From assembly GCA_938003575.1 (NCBI GenBank), contig CALKYG010000009.1, positions 1-10,723 on the forward strand: a stretch of DNA of 10,723 nucleotides. The letters are read 5' to 3'. Source of the stretch: an uncultured Alphaproteobacteria bacterium. GTDB taxonomy: Bacteria; Pseudomonadota; Alphaproteobacteria; Caulobacterales; Parvularculaceae. This document shows, one piece after another, positions 1 through 6,942 of this stretch. The notes below the pieces were generated by a model. That model was not told the DNA's origin. It worked only from the letters and a program-made list of their open reading frames with translations, and made no database searches. The position numbers and the translations under genes were made by a program. Every line of letters starts with the position of its first letter. The first letter of the stretch is position 1.

Positions 1-485
1 AAGTGGCAGGCGATGGCCTGGGTCATCTCCGACGCGGTCAGGATGTCGGCGGCGTCCGCCAGAATCACGAACCCTCTATGCTGCCTTCGGGCTTCCGTTG
101 CGTTCAACTCCACGACTGTCAGCGCGGGCGATTTCGTACGCATGACTTCTTTCGCCACGACAAAATTGAGGTTCCGGCCGGTTTCAGGCAACGAAAGATT
201 GGCGACTTGAATGCGCCGTCCTGTCGCCCTGCAATAGGCGGCTTCAATGTCCGGGCCGGAAAGACCGCCGCCGGTGCGCGACGTGCCGATCAATGCGACG
301 TCGATAGGCGTCGGGTCGAAATGCAGTCTTTCGTAGATCCAGTCCGCTTTCCGTGTCGTGCCGGAATCGAGCTCCTGCCAACGGAAATAGACGTTTTGCG
401 GCGCGACGATGCTGGCGCTCAAAAGAGTCAGCGTGAACGAGATGGCAGCGAATACGAAAGCGGCGGGAGAGAGTTTGGTTTCCAT
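1..485 (-). CDS. SGNH/GDSL-like protein paired with MBOAT, partial (C-terminus beyond window)
   Basis: An uninterrupted reading frame starts at the ATG at 485-483 and stays open to the left edge, giving 161 residues without a stop. Residues about 6-28 are a hydrophobic segment with little positive charge before it, consistent with a signal anchor or uncleaved signal peptide that exports the rest to the periplasm. A beta-strand followed by a nucleophile-like motif, VALIGTSRTGGG at 63-74, resembles SGNH block I with GTS in place of GDS. A second strand, PALTVVELNATE (120-131), fits the same fold. The start lies 7 nt after the MBOAT stop, so the two are probably co-transcribed. In alginate, cellulose and related O-acetylation systems an MBOAT protein works with a periplasmic SGNH transferase such as AlgJ or AlgX. 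That partnership is the inferred role; the catalytic Asp/His would lie outside the window. Family assignment is by eye and moderate. Confidence 0.72.
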   Translation of the reverse strand, partial: METKLSPAAFVFAAISFTLTLLSASIVAPQNVYFRWQELDSGTTRKADWIYERLHFDPTPIDVALIGTSRTGGGLSGPDIEAAYCRATGRRIQVANLSLPETGRNLNFVVAKEVMRTKSPALTVVELNATEARRQHRGFVILADAADILTASEMTQAIACH

Positions 486-492
486 TCTCGTC

Positions 493-1953
493 TCAGAAAT
501 TGAAATAGATGAAGACGGCGGGTCGCCAGGCGACAGCCAGCCCCGCCGCGAGCATGATTGCGGTTGCAGCCGCAGACAGCGGCGTCGGAAGCATGATGCG
601 CGGCCCTTGCGCGTTCTTGCGCGGGATCGGCTTGTCGAGCGCTTCGACATAGCCGGCGACTTGGAGCGAGTTCGGGGCGAACAGCGCGAGCGCAGAAGCG
701 AACGTCATCAGCGCAATCACATAAGGGTCAGGCGCGTAATCTCCTTGCGGTCCGACAAGCCCGGCTATGATCCTGTTGGCCGACGGCACGTCTTCAGCGC
801 GAAAATAGACCCAGGCGATGATAACCGCGAAGAGCATCGCCGCTTGTTTCACGACCCCTGAGAGCGGGTCTTTCAGGCGGTCCAGCTGCGGGATGTAAAT
901 CCGCGCTGCATGATTAGCCGTAATAAGGCTCGCGTGGATCGCGCCCCAGACGACAAAGGTCCACGCCGCGCCGTGCCAGACGCCCCCGATAAGCATCGTT
1001 AGGAAGATATTGCGCAGGCGAAGGACTTCTCCGCCGCGATTGCCGCCGAGCGGGATATAGACATAGTCGCGCAGGAACGAAGACAACGTCACATGCCAGC
1101 GCCGCCAGAATTCGATGATCGACTTCGCGCGATAGGGGGAATTGAAGTTGACTGGCAGTCTGACGCCGAGCAACAGCCCTAAGCCGATCGCCATGTCGCA
1201 GTATCCGGAGAAGTCGAAATAGATCTGGAGCGTGTAGCCGATCATCGCCACCCATGAGGCGACGGCCCCAAGCGGATCGCCTGACGCGGCTGACGCCCAC
1301 AACGGATCGATCGCGCGCGCGATCGGGTCTGCGACAAGCGTCTTTTTCGCAAGGCCCATCGCGAAAATCATGAGCCCGCAGGGAATGTAATCGGCGTTGA
1401 TCGGCCGTTCGGCCAGTGCTGCGAATTGCGGGCGGGTGTAGCGGTGATGGACGATCGGTCCCGCGATCAACTGTGGAAAAAAGCCGACGAAGAGTGCATA
1501 GTCGCGGAAACGTCTTTCACCGTCCCGGAACTTGTAGCAATCGACAAGATAGGCGATTTGCTGGAACGTGAAGAATGAAATGCCGAGCGGCAGGAGGATG
1601 TTCTTCGTCGTCCAGTCGGCGCCGAGCGCCGCTGCGAGATTGGACCCGGCAAAGTCGAGATATTTGAACCAGAAGATGAGTGATAGATTGCCGATAACGC
1701 CGGCGATCATGGCGGCTCGGCGCGCGCGATCCGGCGCCGTTGACGAGGCAAATCGCCCGCACGCGTAATTCGCCGCAATTGACGCCAGGAGAAGCACAAG
1801 GTGCGCGACGCTCCAGACGCCGTAAAAGACGAGGGATGCAAGCAGCAGAAAAGTCACTGAAAGCCGGCGCAATCCAGCGGCGCGCAGGGCGTAAAAGCCG
1901 ATGAGCGTCAGCGGCAGGAAGACGAGCAGAAAGGCGTAAGAACTGAATACCAT
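493..1953 (-). CDS. MBOAT family O-acyltransferase (AlgI/DltB-like)
   Basis: A 486-residue polytopic membrane protein of the membrane-bound O-acyltransferase family, probably moving acetyl groups across the inner membrane for O-acetylation of an exported polysaccharide. Visible family marks are the hydrophobic N-terminus (residues 1-60), PLGISFFTFQQIAY (122-135), QLIAGPI (161-167), YFDFSGYCDMAIG (245-257), FWRRWHVTLSSFLRDYVYIPLGG (from 282) and GGVWHGAAW (323-331). H327 matches the invariant MBOAT histidine and H287 the second conserved histidine. The C-terminus FIYFNF resembles the usual AlgI-type ending. Length and N-terminus match AlgI homologues, which supports the ATG at 1953, although no good Shine-Dalgarno precedes it; upstream the frame has only a CTG before an in-frame stop. 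The next gene downstream is the SGNH-like partner. No alginate genes are visible, so the substrate polymer is unknown and I give no symbol. Confidence 0.93.
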   Translation of the reverse strand: MVFSSYAFLLVFLPLTLIGFYALRAAGLRRLSVTFLLLASLVFYGVWSVAHLVLLLASIAANYACGRFASSTAPDRARRAAMIAGVIGNLSLIFWFKYLDFAGSNLAAALGADWTTKNILLPLGISFFTFQQIAYLVDCYKFRDGERRFRDYALFVGFFPQLIAGPIVHHRYTRPQFAALAERPINADYIPCGLMIFAMGLAKKTLVADPIARAIDPLWASAASGDPLGAVASWVAMIGYTLQIYFDFSGYCDMAIGLGLLLGVRLPVNFNSPYRAKSIIEFWRRWHVTLSSFLRDYVYIPLGGNRGGEVLRLRNIFLTMLIGGVWHGAAWTFVVWGAIHASLITANHAARIYIPQLDRLKDPLSGVVKQAAMLFAVIIAWVYFRAEDVPSANRIIAGLVGPQGDYAPDPYVIALMTFASALALFAPNSLQVAGYVEALDKPIPRKNAQGPRIMLPTPLSAAATAIMLAAGLAVAWRPAVFIYFNF

Positions 1954-1973
1954 AGGTCCAGCCGCGACCCCCC

Positions 1974-2000
1974 TCAGGCCGCTCCCGCGCCGACCTTCAT
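1974..2000 (-). other. possible 8-codon leader ORF upstream of the MBOAT gene
   Basis: The minus strand reads AAGGAAA (2009-2015), a suitable spacer of about 10 nt, then an ATG at 2000-1998 followed by codons for MKVGAGAA and a TGA at 1976-1974. The stop is 20 nt before the MBOAT ATG, which itself lacks a convincing ribosome site. The arrangement would allow coupled re-initiation. It is short enough to arise by chance, and no attenuator hairpin was seen, so this is a tentative call. The rest of the 156-bp gap 1954-2109 holds the receptor terminator and no promoter I can define. Confidence 0.25.
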
Positions 2001-2053
2001 GGTGAAGATTTCCTTTTCGGTTAAATCACGGTCGCCGCTGCGCGCATTCAATG

Positions 2054-2082
2054 AAAAAGCTCCGCGGGATGTCCCACGGAGC
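2054..2082 (-). terminator. Rho-independent terminator of the TonB-dependent receptor gene
   Basis: On the minus strand GCTCCGTGGG (2082-2073), loop ACAT, then CCCGCGGAGC (2068-2059) form a 10-bp stem with one G-T wobble, followed at once by five T (2058-2054). It lies 28 nt past the receptor stop at 2110, in the correct orientation to end that transcript. The opposite strand has no T-tract, so it is not bidirectional. It should also separate receptor transcription from the MBOAT pair downstream. Confidence 0.88.
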
Positions 2083-2109
2083 CTTCATTCCTTAAACGGC
2101 GTTAACGGA

Positions 2110-4350
2110 TCAGAAATTCAGCGTGGCCGAAACGCCCCATACGCGAGGCTCGTTGACGAAACCTGTCAGGTTGTTGAAGTCGATCGCACCCTTGACGTTT
2201 TCCGCATCGAGAATGTTGCGGGCGAAAATCGCGAGATCGAGCTTGCCTTGGTGCGTCAGGTAGCCGAGGCGCGCGCCGCCCTCGACATTGCCATTGGTGT
2301 AAAACTCCGCCGATTCATAGAGGAATAGATTGGTGCGGCCTTGGCCCGCCCAGTCGGTGAAGAGGTAGATTTCGTCGCCATTGCCGCCGACCGGCTTCGA
2401 GAGCCGCGCGGTGACGTTCCATGTCCATTTCGGCGCCTGCGGGAAGGGGTTTCCGGTGATGAGAGCATTGCCGAGGCCGTCAAGGGAGTCGGTGACGGTG
2501 CACCCGCCGCCGCATGGCGCAACGGCGAGTCCCGGTTCCGTAATCTCGGTGTCGTTATAGGAAACGCCGCCCGTCAAGAGGAAGTTCTCGCTGACGAGCC
2601 ACTCCATGTCGGCTTCAAAGCCCCAGGCCTCGCCGTCTGCATTGACGAGCTGGTTGAAGTTGCCGAGCCCGCCGATCGCCGAAAACTGGAGGTCGTTGGC
2701 GTCATAATAAAACGCCGTCGCATTCAAGCGCATGCGGTTGTCGAACAACTCCGTCTTGACGCCGGCTTCATACGACTGGACCGTTTCAGATGTTGCGGTT
2801 GTCGGCGACCCGAAGAAAGCGACGTCGCGGCCCTGGATCGTCGGCGCGCGGAAGCCGCGCGCGACACGGGCGTAAAGATTGACCCCGTCAGAAGCCCTGA
2901 CCGAAAGCGCGGCGTCCCAGCTGATTTTCTCGTCGGACACAGAGACAGGCATCACCGGGAAATTGGTGGCGACTCCCTGGAAGTCCTTGTCGTCCTCGGT
3001 GTAGCGCACGCCGCCGGTGAAGGTGACGCGATCGGAAAGATCATAGGAGCCCTGAGCAAAGACAGCCCAGCTTTGATTGTCGTGGCGCACCGTTGTCGCG
3101 GCGACGAAGAACGGGTTTGTCGTTATCGTCAGGTCGCTGTCGAAATAGAAGAACCCGATCTGCCATTTGAACGGTCCGGCGCCGTCGCTTGCGAGCCGGA
3201 CCTCCTCAGTGAACTGGTCAAGATCGTCCACCGAATCGAGCGTATCGGACGGGAAGGGGATTACGCCGGGAAATGACCCGTCAGGAAGGAACGCGGCGCC
3301 GGAACCGCCGTCGATATCGCCGCGTCCGGCGCCATTTGCCGTTTCAAAGGCTGTGATGGACGTGAGCACTGCGCCGCCAAAATCGAGGGCGACCTTTGCT
3401 GAGCCGCCATAGGTCGAATAATGCTGGCGATTGCCGGCCCCGCCGTCGTACCAGACCGTGCCGCGGTCGAAATTGCCGTTCAGGTCGTTCGACCCAGCCG
3501 TGAAGATATTCGCACGGAACAGCTCCGATGTCGCGTCGAGGTCGCGCGCATGGAAATTGAGGAGTGTCGAAAACATTTCGCCGGGCGTCCACGCAAGCTG
3601 GACTCGGCCGGCGAGATCTTCAAAATCGCCGTAAACGTCCTCGCGCGCGTCATTACCGTTCTGAATGACGCCGCCATTGTCGACCCACTTGTCGCGCGCT
3701 TGATAAAGGACCGACACTCGGTAGGCGAGGTCATCCGTAAGCGGGCCGCCGATTGCGCCTTCGACCTTGCGTGTGCCGAGGCGACCATAGGCGGCGGACA
3801 GGAAGCCCTCCGTCTCATCAGTCGGTTTCGCCGTATCGAATTTTACGATGCCCGCAGGCGTGTTGCGGCCAAAAAGCGTTCCCTGGGGCCCGCGCAGCAC
3901 TTCGACCGCCGCAATATCGAAAAGCGGGAAAGACTTCAGCGTGACGTTTTCCATCACGACTTCGTCCATGATGATAGAAACCGGCTGCGACGCCGCGAGG
4001 TCGAAGTCGGTGTTGCCAAGGCCGCGGATGTAAAAGCGCGGCGCGATGCGCCCGTTCGAGGATTCGGCGTACAGCCCGGGAACGCGGGTCGCCAGCGCGC
4101 GAATATCTTCAGCGCCCGCGAGGATCGCGGCGAGGCGATCTTCCGGCACCGTCGTGACCGAGACCGGCACTTCCTGCAAATTCTCTTCGCGGCGTTGCGC
4201 CGTGACCGTGATTTCGTCGAGCCCTTCGCGCGCGGCCGCGCCTTCCTGCGCTGACGCCGGCGCAGCCGACGCGAGCGTCAATAACGAGACGCTGGAAAGC
4301 GCCGCGACAACATGCGAGGAGGCGCGGATAAGCATTTGGTTTTTAGCCAT
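2110..4350 (-). CDS. TonB-dependent outer-membrane receptor
   Basis: A 746-residue outer-membrane receptor that would import a ligand using energy from TonB-ExbB-ExbD. An N-terminal signal peptide ends near residue 34 (ASA, then QEG). It is followed by a TonB-box region, DEITVTAQRREENLQ (45-59), of the style common in Caulobacterales and Sphingomonadales receptors. The plug domain holds VEVLRGPQGTLFGRNTPAG (149-167). The rest is a beta-barrel, with GGVRYTEDDK and RVARGFRAP among the typical strand sequences, ending in SATLNF with the terminal Phe expected for barrel insertion. The length is normal for the family and no frameshift is seen. Cys613 and Cys617 (CGGGC) sit in what is probably an extracellular loop and could form a disulfide. 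The start ATG has AAGGGA about 11 nt upstream. No periplasmic or ABC transport partner is adjacent, so the ligand cannot be named; siderophore, glycan or another large nutrient are all possible. Confidence 0.96.
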   Translation of the reverse strand: MAKNQMLIRASSHVVAALSSVSLLTLASAAPASAQEGAAAREGLDEITVTAQRREENLQEVPVSVTTVPEDRLAAILAGAEDIRALATRVPGLYAESSNGRIAPRFYIRGLGNTDFDLAASQPVSIIMDEVVMENVTLKSFPLFDIAAVEVLRGPQGTLFGRNTPAGIVKFDTAKPTDETEGFLSAAYGRLGTRKVEGAIGGPLTDDLAYRVSVLYQARDKWVDNGGVIQNGNDAREDVYGDFEDLAGRVQLAWTPGEMFSTLLNFHARDLDATSELFRANIFTAGSNDLNGNFDRGTVWYDGGAGNRQHYSTYGGSAKVALDFGGAVLTSITAFETANGAGRGDIDGGSGAAFLPDGSFPGVIPFPSDTLDSVDDLDQFTEEVRLASDGAGPFKWQIGFFYFDSDLTITTNPFFVAATTVRHDNQSWAVFAQGSYDLSDRVTFTGGVRYTEDDKDFQGVATNFPVMPVSVSDEKISWDAALSVRASDGVNLYARVARGFRAPTIQGRDVAFFGSPTTATSETVQSYEAGVKTELFDNRMRLNATAFYYDANDLQFSAIGGLGNFNQLVNADGEAWGFEADMEWLVSENFLLTGGVSYNDTEITEPGLAVAPCGGGCTVTDSLDGLGNALITGNPFPQAPKWTWNVTARLSKPVGGNGDEIYLFTDWAGQGRTNLFLYESAEFYTNGNVEGGARLGYLTHQGKLDLAIFARNILDAENVKGAIDFNNLTGFVNEPRVWGVSATLNF

Positions 4351-4387
4351 TTTTTGTCATTCCCTTGAAGAAATTCCCACACCGCAG

Positions 4388-4408
4388 CAGGCGAGTGACC
4401 ACCGCCTG
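4388..4408 (-). repeat. inverted repeat in the receptor leader
   Basis: On the minus strand CAGGCG (4408-4403) and CGCCTG (4393-4388) form a perfect 6-bp stem around a 9-nt loop. It lies 38 nt upstream of the receptor ATG and would be part of the untranslated leader if transcription starts further upstream. The sequence does not match a riboswitch consensus I know; cobalamin-type conserved boxes in particular are not visible. It may simply be a chance hairpin in GC-rich DNA. Confidence 0.4.
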
Positions 4409-4438
4409 ACCTTCGGAGAGGACTGTAGCTTTCTTCGG

Positions 4439-4455
4439 ATGCGCTGGAAGCGCAT
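4439..4455. repeat. 17-bp interrupted palindrome between sulfotransferase-like and receptor genes
   Basis: ATGCGCT-GGA-AGCGCAT has perfect 7-bp arms around a 3-nt centre. It sits 88 nt upstream of the receptor start and 51 nt past the stop of the preceding operon. No T-tract follows on the minus strand, so it is a poor terminator for the upstream genes. It is better placed as an operator or leader hairpin for the receptor. No regulator is recognised. The remainder of the 4351-4506 gap shows no gene and no clear sigma-70 promoter. Confidence 0.4.
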
Positions 4456-4506
4456 TTGCCGCGCTTTACGCTGATTAACGCAGGCTGTGGCCTCGGCGCA
4501 TCGGAC

Positions 4507-5226
4507 TCAAGCCAAAAGCCGCCTTGAATACAGGCGGTGGTAATCCGCCATTGCGCTCTCGGCCAATAATTCCAGTTCCTTGGAAAGGTTCACCTTTTTT
4601 TCCACATAGGGCCTAAAGCCAGTCGACGCCCGGACAGCATCATACCAATGGGGGGCCCATGGGCCGTCCTCCGCTCGCGGTCCGCTATCCCAGGCGAGCA
4701 TCGCCGTATCGAATGGAATGCCGAGTGCGCCGCACAAAGCGCGCAAAACGGCTTCCGGCTCTTTCAAGATGTCATCGGCGTCAAGAATGGGGCACGGGAT
4801 TTCCTGTCCCGCCAGGTATTCGTGAATGCGCGCCGCGATCCGATAGCTCGCGATGATCGGCGCCGCATCATCATGCTTGTTCGAGAAAGAGGCGACCATC
4901 GCGCGCGGGTCGCGGATGAGAAGGAAATTGCGCCAGCCCGAGATGAAAGAGAGATCGACGCCGTCTTCAAGATGATAGGCGATCTGCTTGAGAAATAGAA
5001 TGTCGCCGGCGCCGGCGGATTCGATCCGATTCAAGACGTCGGGAAAGCGTGCGGGGCATCTTGCAAGCGTTTCAGCGCGATAGGGATGATCGGCCCCCGT
5101 GCGTTCGAGGTAATATGCATAGAATGGTTCGTCGATTGCGCGCGCATCCGCGCGATTGCCGAAGGCGCGCATCATTGTCGTCGAGATATTGCGCGGGCCC
5201 GACCACATCGAAACGACGACAGTCAT
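4507..5226 (-). CDS. sulfotransferase-like P-loop protein (BCAT-like-associated type)
   Basis: A 239-residue soluble protein. SMWSGPRNISTTMMRAF (6-22) matches the 5'-phosphosulfate-binding loop position of PAPS-dependent sulfotransferases. FLLIRDPRAMVASF (101-114) matches the 3'-phosphate-binding strand and helix, with R105 and S113 as the expected contacts. No signal peptide or membrane segment is present, so it should act in the cytosol. It belongs to the small bacterial family often mislabelled as branched-chain aminotransferase, because plants carry the same domain fused to a class IV aminotransferase (recalled knowledge, not searched). The start overlaps the LOG stop as ATGA (5226-5223), implying translational coupling, and it is the last gene of the three-gene unit. 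The acceptor is unknown. Whether it transfers sulfate at all, or binds another adenine nucleotide, cannot be decided from sequence. Confidence 0.82.
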   Translation of the reverse strand: MTVVVSMWSGPRNISTTMMRAFGNRADARAIDEPFYAYYLERTGADHPYRAETLARCPARFPDVLNRIESAGAGDILFLKQIAYHLEDGVDLSFISGWRNFLLIRDPRAMVASFSNKHDDAAPIIASYRIAARIHEYLAGQEIPCPILDADDILKEPEAVLRALCGALGIPFDTAMLAWDSGPRAEDGPWAPHWYDAVRASTGFRPYVEKKVNLSKELELLAESAMADYHRLYSRRLLA

Positions 5227-6002
5227 TCTTTCAGCCTTTCCAGAATTCCGGCCTTCAAGAGTATGTCCCAGGCCTCCCCTGGCTCCTCCGCAAATTTGAA
5301 TAGATTGAGATCGCCGGGTGAAATCGTGCCGTGGTCTACGAGGTGTCTGAAGTTGATCGCTTTAGACCAGAATTCCTTGTCGAAAAGAACAATCGGAATT
5401 TGCGGGGCCTTGCCGGTCTGCGCGAGCGTCAGGAGCTCGAAACATTCATCGAGGGTGCCGAACCCGCCAGGAAAGATGATGAGCGCCCGCGCGCGCATGG
5501 CGAGATGCATCTTCCGCATCGCGAAATAATGGAATTGAAACGTCAGATCCGGCGTCGAATATCGGTTTGGCTCCTGCTCGAAGGGCAGGCGTATATTGAA
5601 TCCGATCGACGGCGCTCCGGCGTCATGCGCCCCCCGGTTCGCCGCTTCCATGACCCCGCCGCCGCCGCCCGTTGCGATGACGTTCATGCGCGTGTCGGTG
5701 ACGACGTCGCGGTCGCGCGCGCCGCCGCGCAAAGAGACGATGTTAGCGATTTCCCGCGCCTTGGCATACCAGGCCGCATGTTCAGGAGGGCCGTCCTCCT
5801 TCACGCGCGCCGAACCGAACACGACGACGGTTGATTCAACACCCCAAGCCTTCAACGCCTTTTCGGCTTTTTCGTATTCAAGCATGAAACGAATGCCGCG
5901 CTGCTCTTCGGCCATCAGGAAATCGGCGTCAAGCGCGGCGAGACGATAGGCGTGCGATTCAAGCTGATCAGCATTGGGCTTGCCGTTGGTGTCTGACGTC
6001 AT
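5223..6002 (-). CDS. LOG family protein (TIGR00730-type nucleotide phosphoribohydrolase)
   Basis: A 259-residue Rossmann-fold protein of the LOG (Lonely Guy) family, whose characterised members hydrolyse nucleoside 5'-monophosphates, including N6-modified adenosine phosphates (cytokinin precursors), to the base and ribose 5-phosphate. Diagnostic segments are VVFGSARV (60-67), the glycine-rich ATGGGGGVMEAANRGA (110-125), FAMRKMHLA (160-168) and the hallmark PGGFGTLDE (178-186), with E186 the expected catalytic glutamate. The N-terminal extension of about 55 residues before the first strand places it in the longer group rather than the short LOGs of about 190 residues. It overlaps both neighbours by 4 bp (ATGA at 6002-5999 and at 5226-5223), so it is embedded in a coupled operon. 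No cytokinin biosynthesis gene is nearby, so a role in nucleotide salvage or in handling a pathway by-product is inferred; the actual substrate is open. Confidence 0.9.
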   Translation of the reverse strand: MTSDTNGKPNADQLESHAYRLAALDADFLMAEEQRGIRFMLEYEKAEKALKAWGVESTVVVFGSARVKEDGPPEHAAWYAKAREIANIVSLRGGARDRDVVTDTRMNVIATGGGGGVMEAANRGAHDAGAPSIGFNIRLPFEQEPNRYSTPDLTFQFHYFAMRKMHLAMRARALIIFPGGFGTLDECFELLTLAQTGKAPQIPIVLFDKEFWSKAINFRHLVDHGTISPGDLNLFKFAEEPGEAWDILLKAGILERLKE

Positions 6003-6931
6003 CTGCCTTGTGATACCTCCCTCGAAACCCGCTGCGAATATAGCGCTTGCAGACGCTTAACCATCGGCCCGCGGCCCTCGGAGATCCGGCGTCCGTCAAT
6101 TTCTGAAACTGGCGTGACGCCGGCGAAAGTGCCGGTGACGAAAGCTTCCTCCGCGCCATAGACGTCATGCAGGGAAAAATTCCTCTCTCGCGCGACAATG
6201 CCGTTCGCCCTTGCTAGCTCCAGTATGACGCCGCGCGTGATGCCGCCGAGGCAATAGTCGCCGGAAGATGTCCACAATTCCCCGTTCTTCACGATGAAGA
6301 AGTGCGTCGAGTTGCATGTGGCGACGAAGCCGTGCGGGTCGAGCATCAACGCCTCATCGGCGCCCGCCTTCGCCGCCTGGATGCAAGCCATGATGCAATT
6401 CAGCTTCGAATGCGAATTGAGTTTCGGGTCCTGCACATCCGGATAGCCGCGACGCACATGGACCGTAAAGAGCCGCTTGCCGTTCGTCGCGGTTTCCGCA
6501 AGCGGGCGTTTGAATTCTGGAATAACGACGATTGTCGGCGGAGTGATCGTCGCGCGCGGATCCTGATAGGGCGTCGACTTGACGCCGCGCGACACCATGA
6601 GACGAATGTGAACGCCGTCATGCGCGTTGTTGGCGTCCAGGCAATCATAAAGCCGCTTCGCCAACGCTTCTTTCGTCAGTCCCATTTCGAAGTCTAGAGC
6701 CTTGGCGCCGTCCCACAATCGGCGAAGGTGATGGTCGAGAAACGCGATGACACCCTTGCCGTCGGGTCCGGGGTAAACGCGAAGGCCCTCCCACACTCCG
6801 TCTCCCAGCACGAAGCCGGAATCAAAGACGGAGACCTTGGCGTCCTGCCGCCTGAACAACTCACCGTTGATGTCAATCAGTATGCTGTCATTGCGAGGGT
6901 CGTGCTCGTAGGCATGCGTCGAATGCGTCAA
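5999..6931 (-). CDS. class IV PLP-dependent aminotransferase-like protein
   Basis: A fold-type IV PLP enzyme related to branched-chain and D-amino acid aminotransferases and aminodeoxychorismate lyase. I start it at TTG 6931, giving 310 residues, because GGGAGG lies 5 nt upstream and the first family-like strand (ILIDINGELFRR) begins near residue 17. The frame stays open to another TTG at 7027, but those extra 32 residues look unlike the family and have no ribosome site. Motifs include AKVSVFDSGFVLGDGVWEGLR (starting at 31), KLNSHSKLNC (170-179) with the Schiff-base lysine most likely K170 or K176, GITRGVILELA (230-240) and the C-terminal GTFAGVTPVSEIDG. The usual VTE...N segment reads VATCNSTH (203-210), so the glutamate contacting PLP N1 is replaced by T205 and the following Asn by H210. 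First gene of the coupled unit with LOG and sulfotransferase-like genes. The substrate is unknown; I would not call it IlvE. Confidence 0.88.
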   Translation of the reverse strand: MTHSTHAYEHDPRNDSILIDINGELFRRQDAKVSVFDSGFVLGDGVWEGLRVYPGPDGKGVIAFLDHHLRRLWDGAKALDFEMGLTKEALAKRLYDCLDANNAHDGVHIRLMVSRGVKSTPYQDPRATITPPTIVVIPEFKRPLAETATNGKRLFTVHVRRGYPDVQDPKLNSHSKLNCIMACIQAAKAGADEALMLDPHGFVATCNSTHFFIVKNGELWTSSGDYCLGGITRGVILELARANGIVARERNFSLHDVYGAEEAFVTGTFAGVTPVSEIDGRRISEGRGPMVKRLQALYSQRVSREVSQGR

Positions 6932-6936
6932 GAAGG

Positions 6937-6942
6937 CCTCCC
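6937..6942 (-). promoter_or_regulatory. Shine-Dalgarno deciding the aminotransferase start
   Basis: The minus strand reads GGGAGG, then 5 nt (CCTTC), then TTG at 6931-6929. It is the strongest ribosome-binding match in the 155-bp divergent gap and sits ideally for a TTG start that gives a family-length protein. No equally good site precedes the alternative TTG at 7027. Confidence 0.65.

Noticed and set aside
2092..2106. CtrA-like site TTAA-N6-TTAAC
   Set aside because: The known spacing is N7, this one is N6, and it sits just beyond the receptor stop rather than upstream of a gene.
2341..3276. Long open frame on the plus strand inside the receptor gene
   Set aside because: Arg- and Ala-rich antisense reading of a clear TonB-dependent receptor, with no recognisable family motif.
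3421..4254. Second long plus-strand frame inside the receptor gene
   Set aside because: Composition is typical of a shadow frame in GC-rich DNA; the opposite strand carries signal peptide, TonB box and plug motifs.
4439..4455. Intrinsic terminator for the sulfotransferase-like operon
   Set aside because: The stem is followed on the minus strand by CCGAAGAAAG, with no T-tract; on the plus strand only three T follow.
4388..4500. Cobalamin or SAM riboswitch upstream of the receptor
   Set aside because: Hairpins exist but none of the conserved boxes of those riboswitches is visible and the leader is short.
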